Numbered from the stretch's first letter, positions 28,951 to 38,628 are shown. The stretch is DNA of 64,000 bases from an uncultured Acinetobacter sp. (GCF_947624825.1 NZ_CANQLZ010000002.1:1-64000); one strand, 5' to 3'. Notes: generated by a model not told the origin, from the sequence alone. Program-made: numbers and translations.

Positions 28951-29277
28951 ATCAAATATCTCTTGAGCGGGCTGTTAGCTAGCGGACTAAATTATAAGAC
29001 AAAAACTTCAAGCTGTGGGTATTTTGGCAAGGCTTTGGGCGAAAGTTTAATGACAGGATTTAAAAACTCAAAATTGATGAAAATTTAAACTAAAAAGTAT
29101 GGTCTTTTGTCATATTTAAGTCACGTTTTTGTCATAAAACTTCAAAAAAATAATCAGATTTTTAATAAGTTTTTGTTTTTAATCATGAATTATTTTTAAG
29201 CCCTAATTTTTGATTGTCATATAACTGTCATAAAACTTTCAGATAATAGCGCCATCAAATCAATGGTTGAATTCTCG
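28951..29277 (+). promoter_or_regulatory. Intergenic region with two Pho-box-like clusters
   Basis: Besides the fumarase upstream region on the minus strand, this stretch holds two sets of 7-mers repeating every 11 bp on the plus strand. The distal set starts at 29107, 29118, 29129 and 29140 (TTGTCAT, AAGTCAC, TTGTCAT, CTTCAAA). The proximal set starts at 29214, 29225 and 29236 (TTGTCAT, CTGTCAT, CTTTCAG). This is the spacing and sequence of PhoB binding repeats (CTGTCAT). No gene lies in the region. Confidence 0.7.
29214..29247 (+). promoter_or_regulatory. Pho box plus -10 element
   Basis: The 18-bp box TTGTCATATAACTGTCAT (29214-29231) closely matches the PhoB consensus. GATAAT (29242-29247) lies 10 bp after it, the geometry of PhoB-activated promoters in which the Pho box replaces the -35. 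A third half-site (CTTTCAG) continues the 11-bp phase. Confidence 0.72.
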
Positions 29278-29358
29278 ATGATTACTAGTGCGCTTATGGT
29301 TGTTGGTTTTAGTGTTTATATCGCTGCAACTTGGATGTACGGTCAAAAAGAAGATTAA
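29278..29358 (+). CDS. 26-residue single-helix membrane peptide, Pho-box controlled
   Basis: This tiny ORF (MITSALMVVGFSVYIAATWMYGQKED) is one hydrophobic helix of about 18 residues with a charged C-terminal tail. It is too short for the ORF track. An in-frame ATG at 29263 would add five residues (MVEFS); neither start has a strong Shine-Dalgarno, so the start is uncertain. A Pho-box promoter lies about 30 bp upstream, and a strong terminator begins inside the last codons, which defines a dedicated transcription unit. I do not recognise a family; its role under phosphate limitation is an inference. Confidence 0.6.
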   Translation: MITSALMVVGFSVYIAATWMYGQKED

Positions 29359-29385
29359 GCCCCCGCTTTATCTTCTTTTTTTTAT
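29346..29385 (+). terminator. Terminator of the Pho-controlled mini-gene
   Basis: The stem AAGAAGAT-AAGC / GCTT-ATCTTCTT has a C-rich loop and a T run. Its 5' arm overlaps the last codons and stop of the 26-residue ORF. Confidence 0.8.
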
Positions 29386-29480
29386 AATAAAAATTATTTT
29401 CTTTTATCGCCTTTGTTTTTATATTCTCCACATTTTACGCTATGCTGATCTTAAGCAAACTCGCTTGATGAGGTGATGTG

Positions 29481-29624
29481 ATGCGCAATTTTTTGTTTGT
29501 TATATCAATGTTGCTATGTACGGTTTCGTTGTATGCTCAACAACCGCCACCCTCGCCACAACCCCCACCGATTCCCGTTCAGCCCTGTGCACCTTTAGCG
29601 GATTGCATTCCACCCACGTATTAA
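29481..29624 (+). CDS. Small secreted proline-rich peptide
   Basis: This 47-residue ORF is below the ORF track cutoff. It has a signal peptide (MRNFLFVISMLLCTVSLYA), followed by a Pro-rich mature part (QQPPPSPQPPPIPVQP) and two cysteines (C36 and C42) that could form a disulfide. GAGGTGATGTG just before ATG is a convincing ribosome-binding site. It lies alone on the plus strand between the Pho mini-gene and the converging pta gene. I recognise no family. Confidence 0.6.
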   Translation: MRNFLFVISMLLCTVSLYAQQPPPSPQPPPIPVQPCAPLADCIPPTY

Positions 29625-29627
29625 ATA

Positions 29628-29660
29628 AAAAAACCACCCTATACATATATAGGATGGTTG
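29628..29660 (-). terminator. pta terminator
   Basis: The stem AACCACCCTATA / TATAGGATGGTT (one mismatch) is followed on the minus strand by seven T residues. Confidence 0.85.
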
Positions 29661-29679
29661 TATGCAGAAAATATGTTGA

Positions 29680-31821
29680 TTAAACAGCAGCTAATGCTTC
29701 AACCGGCGCTGCTTGTTGTTCAGCTTGAATCGCAGTTAAGGCAATAGTAAACACAATATCATCCACCAAAGCACCACGTGATAAGTCATTCACAGGTTTA
29801 TTTAAACCTTGTAACATTGGACCAACACTCACCACATTGGCTGAGCGTTGCACTGCTTTATAGGTGGTATTCCCTGTATTTAAATCAGGGAAGATAAATA
29901 CATTGGCACGACCTGCAACGTCTGAATTTGGTGCTTTAGAACGACCTACGCTTTCAACCGATGCTGCATCATATTGCAATGGACCATCAATGAGTAAATC
30001 AGGACGACGTTGTTGGGCAATACGTGTTGCTTCTGCTACTTTTTCAACATCTGCACCTGCACCTGAGGTACCGGTTGAATATGAAATCATGGCAATACGT
30101 GGCTCAATGCCAAAAGCTTTAGCAGAATCAGCCGATTGAATGGCAATTTCAGCCAGTTGTTCAGCATTTGGTGCAGGGTTAATCGCACAGTCACCATACA
30201 CATACACTTCATCAGGCAACAGCATAAAGAACACTGACGACACAAGTGAATACTCAGGCGCAGTTTTAATCAGCTGGAATGCAGGGCGTACGGTATTGGC
30301 TGTGGTATGTACTGCACCTGAGACCAAACCATCGACATGATCAAGTGCAAGCATCATGGTGCCTAACACCACGGTATCTTGTAATTGTTCATTGGCCTGA
30401 ATAGCATCTAATTTGCCTTTACGTAATGCCACCATTGGCTCGATGTAATCTGCACGAATACTATCTGGATCAATGATTTCTAAGCCTGCAGGTAATTCGA
30501 CGCCACGCGCTTTGGCCACTTCAGCAACATGTTCAGGTTTTGCCAATAACACACATTGGGCAATGCCGCGTGATTGACAAATAGCAGCCGCTTCAATGGT
30601 ACGTGGCTCATCACCTTCAGGCAGTACAATACGTTTTTTGGCATGAATTGATTTTTGTACCAATTCATGACGGAACGCAGAAGGAGACAAACGCGGCTTA
30701 TGCGTATTGCTGACCAATTGATTGATCCACTCTGGATCTAAATGGCTGCCGACAAAATGCGTGACTTGTTCAGCGCGCGTGGTGTCATCTTGTGGAATTT
30801 CATTACAGAAATTCTGAATCTTTTGCAGCGTGTCATAGGCCGTTAAGCCAGTATGCAAAATAGGTAAACCTGATTTATGGCTTTGACAGAAGTTTAAGAC
30901 CTCGCTGCTTGGTGCTTGTTGTTCTGTTAACACAATACCTGCAAGTGGTGTACCATTTTGATTGCTCAATTGGCTTGCCAATAATACATCCACACGGTCA
31001 GCCGCTGTTACGATCAATTCACCTGCCACAAATTTATTGAGTTCATTGCCAATGTTGCCACCCACTAAACTGCTATGTAAGACGCGACGTTGGTTTTCAC
31101 CTGCGTTAAGCCATGTGGCTTGAATATGTTGGGCAAGGTCAGATAAACGTGGCACGCTTAAAGTATTACTAAATGGTACTAAACCAATAATTGGTAGATT
31201 TTTACCACCTATGTGGGTATGGGTCTTTTGCAAAGCTTGGGTAAATTGCGCTGTTTCATTGACTAAACGTAAGCTTGCGTCTAAGGTCACAGGAATCTGT
31301 GCATCACTTAAACCTTTGGTACGCATAAACAATACGCCTGCAGCACGTTCAAGTGCGTAATGACGTAGTTGGCTTTGTACTTGCTCAGCTGTCGCTTTGG
31401 CTTGATTTAAATCGGCATTAGACACAATCACCACTTTGGCATCTAGGGCTTGTGCCAATTGCGCATTAAATTGTGCCGCAAAAGCATCACGGCCATTTGG
31501 CACTAAACCTTCAGCAATAATGATGTCGTGTTTTTTAGCAATTTCACGATGTAAGCTCACCGCATCTTCCAGTAATTCATCGCTTTGACCCAATGCTAAA
31601 CGTGAAGTGAGGGTCGCATAAGCAATGGGTTCTACAGTTTGGTTTTGGCTAATATGGCGATAAAGTGCTGTGCTACTGTCATTTTGCGCAGTAACATCTT
31701 GAGAAAAGGCTTTTAAAAAACCAGCTTTAATGCCTTGGCACTCTAAAGCATAAACTAAACCTAAGCAGGCTGAGGTAAGACCTACACCTTCAGCGGTTGG
31801 AACAAGAAGAATTGTTTTCAT
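29680..31821 (-). CDS. pta: Phosphate acetyltransferase (long form)
   Basis: Pta interconverts acetyl-CoA and acetyl phosphate. The 713-residue protein is the long enterobacterial-type form. Its N-terminal P-loop-like domain (ILLVPTAEGVGLTSACLGLVYAL) and central DRTGG-like domain precede a C-terminal catalytic domain from about residue 390 (RIVLPEGDEPRTIEAAAICQ, GLVSGAVHTTANTVRP, MISYSTGTSGAGADVEKV, INPAPNAEQLAEIA). It lies 45 nt after ackA on the same strand, an ackA-pta operon for acetate metabolism. Confidence 0.96.
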   Translation of the reverse strand: MKTILLVPTAEGVGLTSACLGLVYALECQGIKAGFLKAFSQDVTAQNDSSTALYRHISQNQTVEPIAYATLTSRLALGQSDELLEDAVSLHREIAKKHDIIIAEGLVPNGRDAFAAQFNAQLAQALDAKVVIVSNADLNQAKATAEQVQSQLRHYALERAAGVLFMRTKGLSDAQIPVTLDASLRLVNETAQFTQALQKTHTHIGGKNLPIIGLVPFSNTLSVPRLSDLAQHIQATWLNAGENQRRVLHSSLVGGNIGNELNKFVAGELIVTAADRVDVLLASQLSNQNGTPLAGIVLTEQQAPSSEVLNFCQSHKSGLPILHTGLTAYDTLQKIQNFCNEIPQDDTTRAEQVTHFVGSHLDPEWINQLVSNTHKPRLSPSAFRHELVQKSIHAKKRIVLPEGDEPRTIEAAAICQSRGIAQCVLLAKPEHVAEVAKARGVELPAGLEIIDPDSIRADYIEPMVALRKGKLDAIQANEQLQDTVVLGTMMLALDHVDGLVSGAVHTTANTVRPAFQLIKTAPEYSLVSSVFFMLLPDEVYVYGDCAINPAPNAEQLAEIAIQSADSAKAFGIEPRIAMISYSTGTSGAGADVEKVAEATRIAQQRRPDLLIDGPLQYDAASVESVGRSKAPNSDVAGRANVFIFPDLNTGNTTYKAVQRSANVVSVGPMLQGLNKPVNDLSRGALVDDIVFTIALTAIQAEQQAAPVEALAAV

Positions 31822-31866
31822 AGTTATATCATCAATCTTTGCGGTTGTGACGAGACACAGTAGGGC

Positions 31867-33075
31867 TTAAGCCACTACTGCATCTTGTTCAGTCTTTTTT
31901 GTTGTGTAGATTCCATTCACAACATTTTCAGTTTCTTGGGCAATGCGACCTTCTTCATCGGTTGGAACGACCCAAATTTGTGGGCCTGTACCGGCATCAA
32001 TACGGCCTTCAGTACCACGTTTTAAGTTGTTGTTGGCATCAACGCTTAAGTTAAAGCCAAAATGTGGTAAGTAGCCTAAAGTTTTTTCACGGATATACGC
32101 CGAGTTTTCGCCAATACCACCTGTGAAGAATAAACCGTCTAAACGTGGTAAACCACAGCTTAAAGCAGCTAAAGATTTTGCTAAACGGTAGCAGAATACT
32201 TCAATGGCTAAAGTTGCATCTTCATTGCCTTGTTCTGAAGCTTCAATCAAAGTACGCATGTCATTGGATAAGTTTGATAAACCCAGTAAACCTGATTGGC
32301 TGTTGAGCATTTTGTCAATTTTGTAGATATCCCAACCTAGGTTGGCTTCTAAGAAACGGTGTAAGCTTGGATCTACATCGCCACTACGCGTACCCATTAC
32401 CAAACCTTCAAGTGGCGTTAAGCCCATTGAAGTATCTACAGATTCACCATTCCAAATAGCACAGGTTGAGCTACCGTTACCTAAGTGCGCTGTTAACCAA
32501 CCACCTTGTTTAAAGCTGCCTGCAAGTTCCGAACCACGTTCAGAAACATAAGCATGGCTAGTACCGTGGAAACCATAACGACGCACGTTATGTTCGGTGT
32601 ATAAAAATTTTGGCACAGCATAGCGATAGGCATGAGCCGGCATGGTTTGATGGAAAGCAGTATCAAATACAGCGACTTGTGGCAAATCTGGGAATAAGCG
32701 TTGAGTGGCTTCAATACCCACCAAATGTGCAGGGTTATGTAAAGGTGCAAGCGGCGTTGCTTGACGAATCACGTTTACAATATCATCGGTGATCAGTTCA
32801 GCTTGCGTAAGTGTGCCACCGTGTACAATACGGTGACCAATTGCATCTGGTTTGTGATTAGCAAGACGCGATAAACCCACTTCTAATGCTTCTTTGTGAT
32901 CTGCATTTGGGATTTTAATGTCAACAGGTTGGTTGCCTAAGGTCACGCCTTTAATACGTGCTTCAGGTGTACCTAAATTTTCAGCAAGGCCATGGATTCG
33001 GAAATTTTGCTCTTTTAATAATAAGGCAAATTTAATTGAAGAAGATCCGCAATTGATAATAAGAACGTTGGACAT
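31867..33075 (-). CDS. ackA: Acetate kinase
   Basis: AckA makes ATP and acetate from acetyl phosphate, or the reverse. From ATG 33075 the protein has 402 residues. It starts [19 protein letters not shown], the N-terminal phosphate-binding motif. It also has [41 protein letters not shown] and [13 protein letters not shown], all ASKHA acetate-kinase signatures. The ORF track extension of 38 codons upstream is not supported by the family N-terminus. It is transcribed ahead of pta. Confidence 0.96.
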   Translation of the reverse strand: MSNVLIINCGSSSIKFALLLKEQNFRIHGLAENLGTPEARIKGVTLGNQPVDIKIPNADHKEALEVGLSRLANHKPDAIGHRIVHGGTLTQAELITDDIVNVIRQATPLAPLHNPAHLVGIEATQRLFPDLPQVAVFDTAFHQTMPAHAYRYAVPKFLYTEHNVRRYGFHGTSHAYVSERGSELAGSFKQGGWLTAHLGNGSSTCAIWNGESVDTSMGLTPLEGLVMGTRSGDVDPSLHRFLEANLGWDIYKIDKMLNSQSGLLGLSNLSNDMRTLIEASEQGNEDATLAIEVFCYRLAKSLAALSCGLPRLDGLFFTGGIGENSAYIREKTLGYLPHFGFNLSVDANNNLKRGTEGRIDAGTGPQIWVVPTDEEGRIAQETENVVNGIYTTKKTEQDAVVA

Positions 33076-33343
33076 GGCGTATTCCTTGACTGGCGATTTT
33101 AGTATTAGCTTGTTGTCATCCCAATGATCAAAAAAATGCTGCTTTCTTGATCGTGTGAGTATTTGTATCACGGCTGTTTTTATACTCATAGATAGACTTT
33201 AGGTGATTAGACTTAAGGATGATCGACGCCTTGGCTAATCATAATTATTATTTATTAGTTAAAGCTTTCCATTTTTTTAAAAAATGTGAAGCGACTTAAT
33301 TGTTATAATTTGTTTTATTTTTAAGCAAAAACCAACTAAAAAT

Positions 33344-33499
33344 TTATTTTTGAGTCGCCTCATTGCGTTTAATCAGTACATAAGCCAACAACGCGACCAT
33401 AAAAAACACCAACATCATCCATGCTAAACCTTGTAAAGTTTCCACCACTGTACGGTAAATTTCGAGTACCCAACGTTCTTGAGTCAGTTGAATAATCAT
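33344..33499 (-). CDS. 51-residue single-span membrane protein
   Basis: This short ORF, absent from the ORF track, encodes MIIQLTQERWVLEIYRTVVETLQGLAW, then a hydrophobic helix (MMLVFFMVALLAYVLI) and a basic tail. Its ATG overlaps the TGA of the upstream gene as ATGA, a strong sign that it is translated and coupled. I do not recognise the family. It may form a complex with its equally small membrane neighbour. Confidence 0.62.
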   Translation of the reverse strand: MIIQLTQERWVLEIYRTVVETLQGLAWMMLVFFMVALLAYVLIKRNEATQK

Positions 33500-33735
33500 G
33501 GGTTGCTCGCTTTGGCGATCGTAATGTATGGGGCTTCCATATCATAAATACGAATGCCTGAGGATGTACCCACCACTAAGCCTGCAAAAAAGGTGTATTT
33601 GCCCCAAGCAGCATGAATAGGTTCTTGAATAATTCGTGCCAAGATCGCGTAAATAGATGGCGAAAACAGACGCATAACGAGATAAGACAAACCAAGTGCC
33701 AAAGCAAAAGTGACCAATACCAAACTGTAAAACAT
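33496..33735 (-). CDS. 79-residue inner-membrane protein
   Basis: The product starts MFYSLVLVTFALALGLSYLVMRLF, one clear membrane helix. A second hydrophobic segment (YTFFAGLVVGTSSGI) and a short polar end follow. I chose the second ATG because the GAGGAG Shine-Dalgarno is 6-7 nt upstream of it, whereas it abuts the first ATG. It forms a two-gene unit with the 51-residue protein and follows the proA terminator. The function is unknown. Confidence 0.7.
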   Translation of the reverse strand: MFYSLVLVTFALALGLSYLVMRLFSPSIYAILARIIQEPIHAAWGKYTFFAGLVVGTSSGIRIYDMEAPYITIAKASNP

Positions 33736-33760
33736 AAGCATCTCCTCGGTTTAAGGCATA

Positions 33761-33790
33761 AAAAAGCCTGCATACAGCAGGCTCTTTTTA
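33761..33790 (-). terminator. proA terminator
   Basis: The stem AGCCTGC / GCAGGCT has an ATACA loop, and on the minus strand a T run follows directly after the proA stop. Confidence 0.85.
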
Positions 33791-33794
33791 AGGC

Positions 33795-35060
33795 TTATTG
33801 GCGAATTTGACCGTCGCCAAACACCACCCATTTTTGTGAGGTTAAACCCTCTAAACCGACAGGACCACGGGCATGAATTTTATCGGTTGAAATGCCAATT
33901 TCAGCACCTAAGCCATATTCAAAACCATCGGCAAAACGCGTTGAGGCATTAATCATCACCGAGCTTGAATCGACACGCGCTAAGAATTGACGTGCAGTGC
34001 TAAAGTTTTCAGTGATAATTGAATCGGTGTGATGTGAACCATATTGATTAATGTGATCAATCGCTTCATCAACACCTGAAACCACTTTAACGGCCAAAAT
34101 TGGACCTAGGTATTCTTCGTACCAATCTTCTTCTGTGGCAGCAACAACGCTGTCACCTAAAATGCGACGCGTTTGGGCACAGCCACGGAGTTCAACTTGC
34201 TTTTGGGCATACAGTTCAGCCACGCTTGGTAAAAAAACGTCAGCTACTTTGGTATCTACCAACAAAGTTTCCATGGCATTACATACGCCATAACGATGCG
34301 TTTTGGCATTTAAGGCAATTGGTAATGCTTTTTGTAAATCGGCTTGTGCTTCAACAAAAACATGGCAGTTGCCATCTAAATGTTTAATGACTGGAATACG
34401 GGCATCATTGGTAATACGTTCAATTAAGCCTTTACCCCCACGCGGTACAATCACATCCACATATTCGTTCATGGTGATTAATTGACCCACCGCAGCACGG
34501 TCGGTGGTATTAATCACTTGCACGGCATGCTCAGGTAAACCGGCAGCTTTTAAACCATGTTGCACGGCTTTGGCAATCGCTTGATTAGATTCAAGTGCTT
34601 CTGAACCACCACGTAAAATAATCGCATTACTTGATTTTAACGCCAATGAAGCTGCTTCTAAAGTCACGTTAGGACGTGATTCATAAATCATGCCCACCAC
34701 GCCTAAAGGTACGCGCATTTTACCGAGCTGAATACCGGATGGACGATAGGCTAAATCGGTGATTTCACCAATTGGGTCTTTTAAGCCAATGACATCTTTT
34801 AAACCCTGCAACATGCCATCAAAGCGTGCGGGGGTAAGTTCTAAACGATCAAGTAAAGCACTATCTAAGTTATTGTTACGCGCTTTGGTCATGTCAATTT
34901 GGTTGGCTGCTAAAATGGCAGCTTGGTCATTTTGAAGCGCCGTGTAAATTGCGGATAACGCAGCGTTTTTGCTTTGGGTAGACGCACTCGCTAACATGCG
35001 TGATGCTTGGCGTGCTTGTTGTCCTACCGTTTGCATATAATGTTCAATAGAATCTTGCAT
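33795..35060 (-). CDS. proA: Gamma-glutamyl phosphate reductase
   Basis: ProA reduces glutamyl-5-phosphate to the semialdehyde in proline synthesis, using NADPH. The 421-residue protein (start [20 protein letters not shown] 35060) has [22 protein letters not shown], the [12 protein letters not shown] block, the catalytic cysteine segment [15 protein letters not shown] and the terminal FGDGQIRQ. The 30-codon upstream extension in the ORF track lacks support. No proB is adjacent. Confidence 0.96.
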   Translation of the reverse strand: MQDSIEHYMQTVGQQARQASRMLASASTQSKNAALSAIYTALQNDQAAILAANQIDMTKARNNNLDSALLDRLELTPARFDGMLQGLKDVIGLKDPIGEITDLAYRPSGIQLGKMRVPLGVVGMIYESRPNVTLEAASLALKSSNAIILRGGSEALESNQAIAKAVQHGLKAAGLPEHAVQVINTTDRAAVGQLITMNEYVDVIVPRGGKGLIERITNDARIPVIKHLDGNCHVFVEAQADLQKALPIALNAKTHRYGVCNAMETLLVDTKVADVFLPSVAELYAQKQVELRGCAQTRRILGDSVVAATEEDWYEEYLGPILAVKVVSGVDEAIDHINQYGSHHTDSIITENFSTARQFLARVDSSSVMINASTRFADGFEYGLGAEIGISTDKIHARGPVGLEGLTSQKWVVFGDGQIRQ

Positions 35061-35159
35061 AGCGGTTTGATCAGTTAAAAAATACGCTTTGATAGTAGCA
35101 GGTCTAGCGATTGAGATTGAAGTGTTTCTTAAAAAATTATTGCAACACATTCAGTTAAA

Positions 35160-35196
35160 TTAAACCCAAGCATAGTCATGCTATGCTCAGGTTTAA
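35160..35196 (-). terminator. Terminator-like hairpin after nagZ
   Basis: The stem TAAACC..GCATAG / CTATGC..GGTTTA is a two-part hairpin with symmetric internal loops. It is followed on the minus strand by only a short T-rich stretch, so termination strength is doubtful. Confidence 0.5.
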
Positions 35197-35204
35197 AGCT
35201 TGGC

Positions 35205-36221
35205 TTATGATTGTTTAAATGCACTGATGCGATCGCGTACTTCACGCCACGTTTCACCTAAATTAAGTTCTTCACCAATCTCAAGGCTTGGAATGTTGCC
35301 ACGCATACGCTCTAAACGTGCTTGATTGGGCAATGGTAAATCTTGAATGGCATCTAAAGCCAGTAATTGCGCTGCACGATCATTACACACCAAACCCATA
35401 TCACAGCCGGCTTTTAGTGCCGCTAAAATACGGGCATCGGCACCACCTGCCACGCAAGCTGCTTGCATGCTTAAATCATCTGAGAACAGCACACCATCAA
35501 ATTGCAGTTGTTCACGTAAAATGCGTTGTAACCAAAATTCAGAAAAACCGGCCGGATTTGGATCAACTTGTGGATAAATCACATGGGCTGGCATTAAAGC
35601 ATCAAGTTGGTCTTTTAACTGCACAAAGGTCTGCATATCGTGTGCTTTAATCTCGGCTAAACTACGCAGATCAATCGCTGCTGCCACATGTGAATCGGCT
35701 TTAACTGAGCCATGACCGGGAAAATGTTTGCCTGTGCTTGCCATACCTGCACGCTGCATACCACTTAAAAAGGCTTGAGCAAGGGCAATAATAGCTTGTG
35801 GATTTTTGGCAAAACCACGATCCCCAATCACATCACTAATATCATTAATATCCAAAACTGGGGCAAAGCTAAAATCAATCCCCACGGCTAAAACTTCAGT
35901 AGCCATGAGCCATCCACATTCTTCACAAAGGCTCAAGGCACGCTCAGGTTCGCTTTGGTAGAGTTCACCAAAACGCCCCATGGCAGGCAACAAAGTAAAG
36001 CCTTGTCTTAGGCGTTGGACACGACCGCCTTCTTGATCGACCGCAATTAAAATATCGGCACGAATTTGACGCATATGATCGGTTAAGGCACGAACTTGAG
36101 CGGGTGATTGAATATTACGACCAAATAAAATCACGCCACCCACCTGTGGGTGTTGTAACAGTTGAATATCTTCTAGATTTAAAGTGGTGCCTGCAATATC
36201 AAGCATCAAAGCGCCGATCAT
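35205..36221 (-). CDS. nagZ: Beta-N-acetylhexosaminidase NagZ
   Basis: NagZ removes GlcNAc from anhydromuropeptides in cytosolic peptidoglycan recycling and generates signals for AmpC-type beta-lactamase control. The 338-residue GH3 protein begins MIGALMLDIAGTTL and has QVGGVILFGRN, VDQEGGRVQRLRQGFT, the catalytic loop KHFPGHGSVKADSHVA and FSDDLSMQAA with the nucleophile aspartate. ATG 36221 matches the usual family start; an earlier ATG at 36263 remains possible. Confidence 0.95.
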   Translation of the reverse strand: MIGALMLDIAGTTLNLEDIQLLQHPQVGGVILFGRNIQSPAQVRALTDHMRQIRADILIAVDQEGGRVQRLRQGFTLLPAMGRFGELYQSEPERALSLCEECGWLMATEVLAVGIDFSFAPVLDINDISDVIGDRGFAKNPQAIIALAQAFLSGMQRAGMASTGKHFPGHGSVKADSHVAAAIDLRSLAEIKAHDMQTFVQLKDQLDALMPAHVIYPQVDPNPAGFSEFWLQRILREQLQFDGVLFSDDLSMQAACVAGGADARILAALKAGCDMGLVCNDRAAQLLALDAIQDLPLPNQARLERMRGNIPSLEIGEELNLGETWREVRDRISAFKQS

Positions 36222-36398
36222 AGCGATGTCCGTGTTAGAATTTTCAAGGAAAGAGAGCTGCATTGTGCAATGATTTGCTACAGTTTGTCAGCAGACATTA
36301 TGATAAAACTACACGATAAACACAGATTGAACAAAGTAGCATGAGTTGTAGTTCACTGCGGTCTTGCCAGATTCAATAGAAGGAAAAATTTAGACATT

Positions 36399-38591
36399 AT
36401 GAAACTTCAAACCATCGCGTGTGCCGTTGCTGTTGCAACGGGTGGATTCTTCTTTACTCATGTGGTGAGTGAAGCAATTGCAGCCAATGACGCAACCACG
36501 GTCGCTCAGGCCGCAGGTCAAATTCAGCCGACTCAAGAACAAGCCTTAGTGACGCGTCAATTGGCAACCTTGGTGGATCGTCAACATTATTTAAATCAGC
36601 GTTTAGACAGCCAAATGTCAAAACGTATCTTAGATTTTTATATTGATAGTTTAGATGCCGACCATTCTTTGTTTTTAAGCTCAGAAGTTGAAAAATACCA
36701 AAAACAATATGGCGCAACTTTAGGCATGGCATTAAAGGCAGGTGATTTAACAGCACCTTATGCCATTCATGCGCTGTATCGTGAGCGTTTAACTGAGTTT
36801 TATCAGTTTATGCTTGATGAGCTGAAAAAACCGCAAAACTTAAAGCAAAAGAATGTTTTTATTGATACTGACCGTGAAAAAGCCCCGTTCTTTAAAACCA
36901 AAGCAGAGCAACAAACGTATTGGCGCAAAATGTTGGTGTCGCAATTAATTAATCTCACCTTAAACCGTGAAGAAGAACAGGCCAAACAAAAAGCCTTAAA
37001 AGAGAATCCAAGTTTAGCCAATGGGCAAGATTTATCAGGCCCTGAAGATTTAACGCCTGAGCAGACCTTAACCAAGCGTTATACCCGTCAGTTAGAGCGG
37101 ATTAGCCGTCTAAAAAGCGATGATGTGCTAGACAAAGCCTTAAATGCCATGACCTTAAGCTATGATCCACATAGTAGTTATTTCCCACCACTTGATGCGA
37201 TTGAACTTAATCGTCAAAGTTCATTGCAATTAGAAGGTATTGGGGTCTCCATTCGCCCTGATCGTAGCAACGAAGATTACACCAAGATTGAAACCATTGT
37301 TGAGGGTGGTCCTGCCAGCAAATCAGGTCAGGTCAAATCGGGTGATCGTATTATTGGTGTGGGTCAAGATGGCGAGAAAATCGTGGATGTGATTGGCTGG
37401 CCAAGTAAAGAAGTGGTGGGCTTAATTCGTGGTAAACGTGGTACCAAAGTCCATTTACGTTTACTTGGTCCGGGTGCATCGTTAAGTCAAGCGCGTGTGG
37501 TGACGCTAAGCCGTGATGTAATTCAAGAAGAAGATGCCGGTGTGCGTAGTCGTACCGTGAACATTAGCCGCGATGGCAAGCAACACACCTTAGGGGTGAT
37601 TGAGATTCCATCGTTTTATTTAAACTATCGTGCGCGCCGTGCCGGTGATCAATATCGTTCGGTTTCAGAAGATACTAACAATGCATTAAAAGCCTTAGCG
37701 GCACAAAAGGTTGACGGTATTATTGTGGACTTACGTAATAATCCGGGTGGTTCATTAGAAGAAGTAGCACGTATGTTGGGTCAAGTGGTTCAATCTGGAC
37801 CTGTGGTGCAAATTCGTGATGGTAATGGCAATGTCAGTGTGTTTGAAGACAACGATGGTGGTGCCCAAACCTATGCTGGACCTTTGGCGGTGATGATTAA
37901 CTTAGCTTCGGCATCTGCCAGCGAGATTTATTCAGCAGCCATTCAAGATTATGAGCGTGGAATTGTGATTGGTAGCCCAACCACAGGTAAAGGCACAGCA
38001 CAAGTGCAGCTTGATAGCTTAGCTTATGGTCAAGCAACACTTACACAGCGTAAGTTCTATCGCATTACCGGTGGCAGTACCCAAAATAAAGGCGTGATTC
38101 CAGATATTCAATTGGTGGATATTTACAGTGAAGAATTTGGCGAACGTAAAGCTAAAAATGCACTTGAATGGGACACCATTAGTACAGCACCGTTTAAACG
38201 TGAAGGGTCGGTGCGCCCATATGTGGCACAGCTAGCAAAAAGTTCACAAGTACGCGTCAGCCTAGATCCACAGTTTAAGTATTTAGAGCAACGTAAAGCC
38301 TTGGTTAAAAAAGCTGAAGAGAAAAAAAGTGTCGTGCTTGATTTAGACCAACGCCGTGCTGAATTATTGGAACTTGAGCAAAAAACCTTGGCGGCTGAAA
38401 ATGCCCGCCGTGTTGCCACAGGTCAAAAACCGTATGCCAACTGGGAAACTTATCAAGCGTCTATTGATGCCTTATCGGAACAACGTGCCAAAATGAAGGC
38501 AGCCCAACGTCCAGCACTGCCTGAAGAAGAGGCATTTGTGATTGAGTCGGCGCATGTATTGTTAGACTATGTTGGTTTGAAGAAAAAATAA
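36399..38591 (+). CDS. prc: Carboxy-terminal (tail-specific) protease Prc
   Basis: Prc is a periplasmic serine-lysine protease that trims or degrades envelope proteins, including peptidoglycan hydrolases. The 730-residue protein has a signal-like N-terminus, a long helical N-terminal domain, and a PDZ domain (LEGIGVSIRPD, VEGGPASKSGQVKSGDRIIGVG). The catalytic core has S508 in LASASASEIYSAA and K531 in PTTGKGTAQVQ, and a charged C-terminal extension follows. The length is close to the E. coli-type Prc rather than the short CtpA form. It is monocistronic with a strong terminator. Confidence 0.94.
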   Translation: MKLQTIACAVAVATGGFFFTHVVSEAIAANDATTVAQAAGQIQPTQEQALVTRQLATLVDRQHYLNQRLDSQMSKRILDFYIDSLDADHSLFLSSEVEKYQKQYGATLGMALKAGDLTAPYAIHALYRERLTEFYQFMLDELKKPQNLKQKNVFIDTDREKAPFFKTKAEQQTYWRKMLVSQLINLTLNREEEQAKQKALKENPSLANGQDLSGPEDLTPEQTLTKRYTRQLERISRLKSDDVLDKALNAMTLSYDPHSSYFPPLDAIELNRQSSLQLEGIGVSIRPDRSNEDYTKIETIVEGGPASKSGQVKSGDRIIGVGQDGEKIVDVIGWPSKEVVGLIRGKRGTKVHLRLLGPGASLSQARVVTLSRDVIQEEDAGVRSRTVNISRDGKQHTLGVIEIPSFYLNYRARRAGDQYRSVSEDTNNALKALAAQKVDGIIVDLRNNPGGSLEEVARMLGQVVQSGPVVQIRDGNGNVSVFEDNDGGAQTYAGPLAVMINLASASASEIYSAAIQDYERGIVIGSPTTGKGTAQVQLDSLAYGQATLTQRKFYRITGGSTQNKGVIPDIQLVDIYSEEFGERKAKNALEWDTISTAPFKREGSVRPYVAQLAKSSQVRVSLDPQFKYLEQRKALVKKAEEKKSVVLDLDQRRAELLELEQKTLAAENARRVATGQKPYANWETYQASIDALSEQRAKMKAAQRPALPEEEAFVIESAHVLLDYVGLKKK

Positions 38592-38628
38592 ACAATCAAT
38601 TACCAATTTGTGGTATTTATGTATTTTT

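Noticed and set aside
33076-33189. 38-codon upstream extension of ackA
   Set aside because: The family N-terminus is [11 protein letters not shown]. The extension is low-confidence and unsupported.
35061-35150. 30-codon upstream extension of proA
   Set aside because: It lies in the promoter region with no SD, and family proteins begin close to MQDSIEHYM.
36454-36756. Minus-strand ORFs inside prc
   Set aside because: They are shadow frames of a well-supported protease gene. The same applies to most other antisense ORFs in the track.
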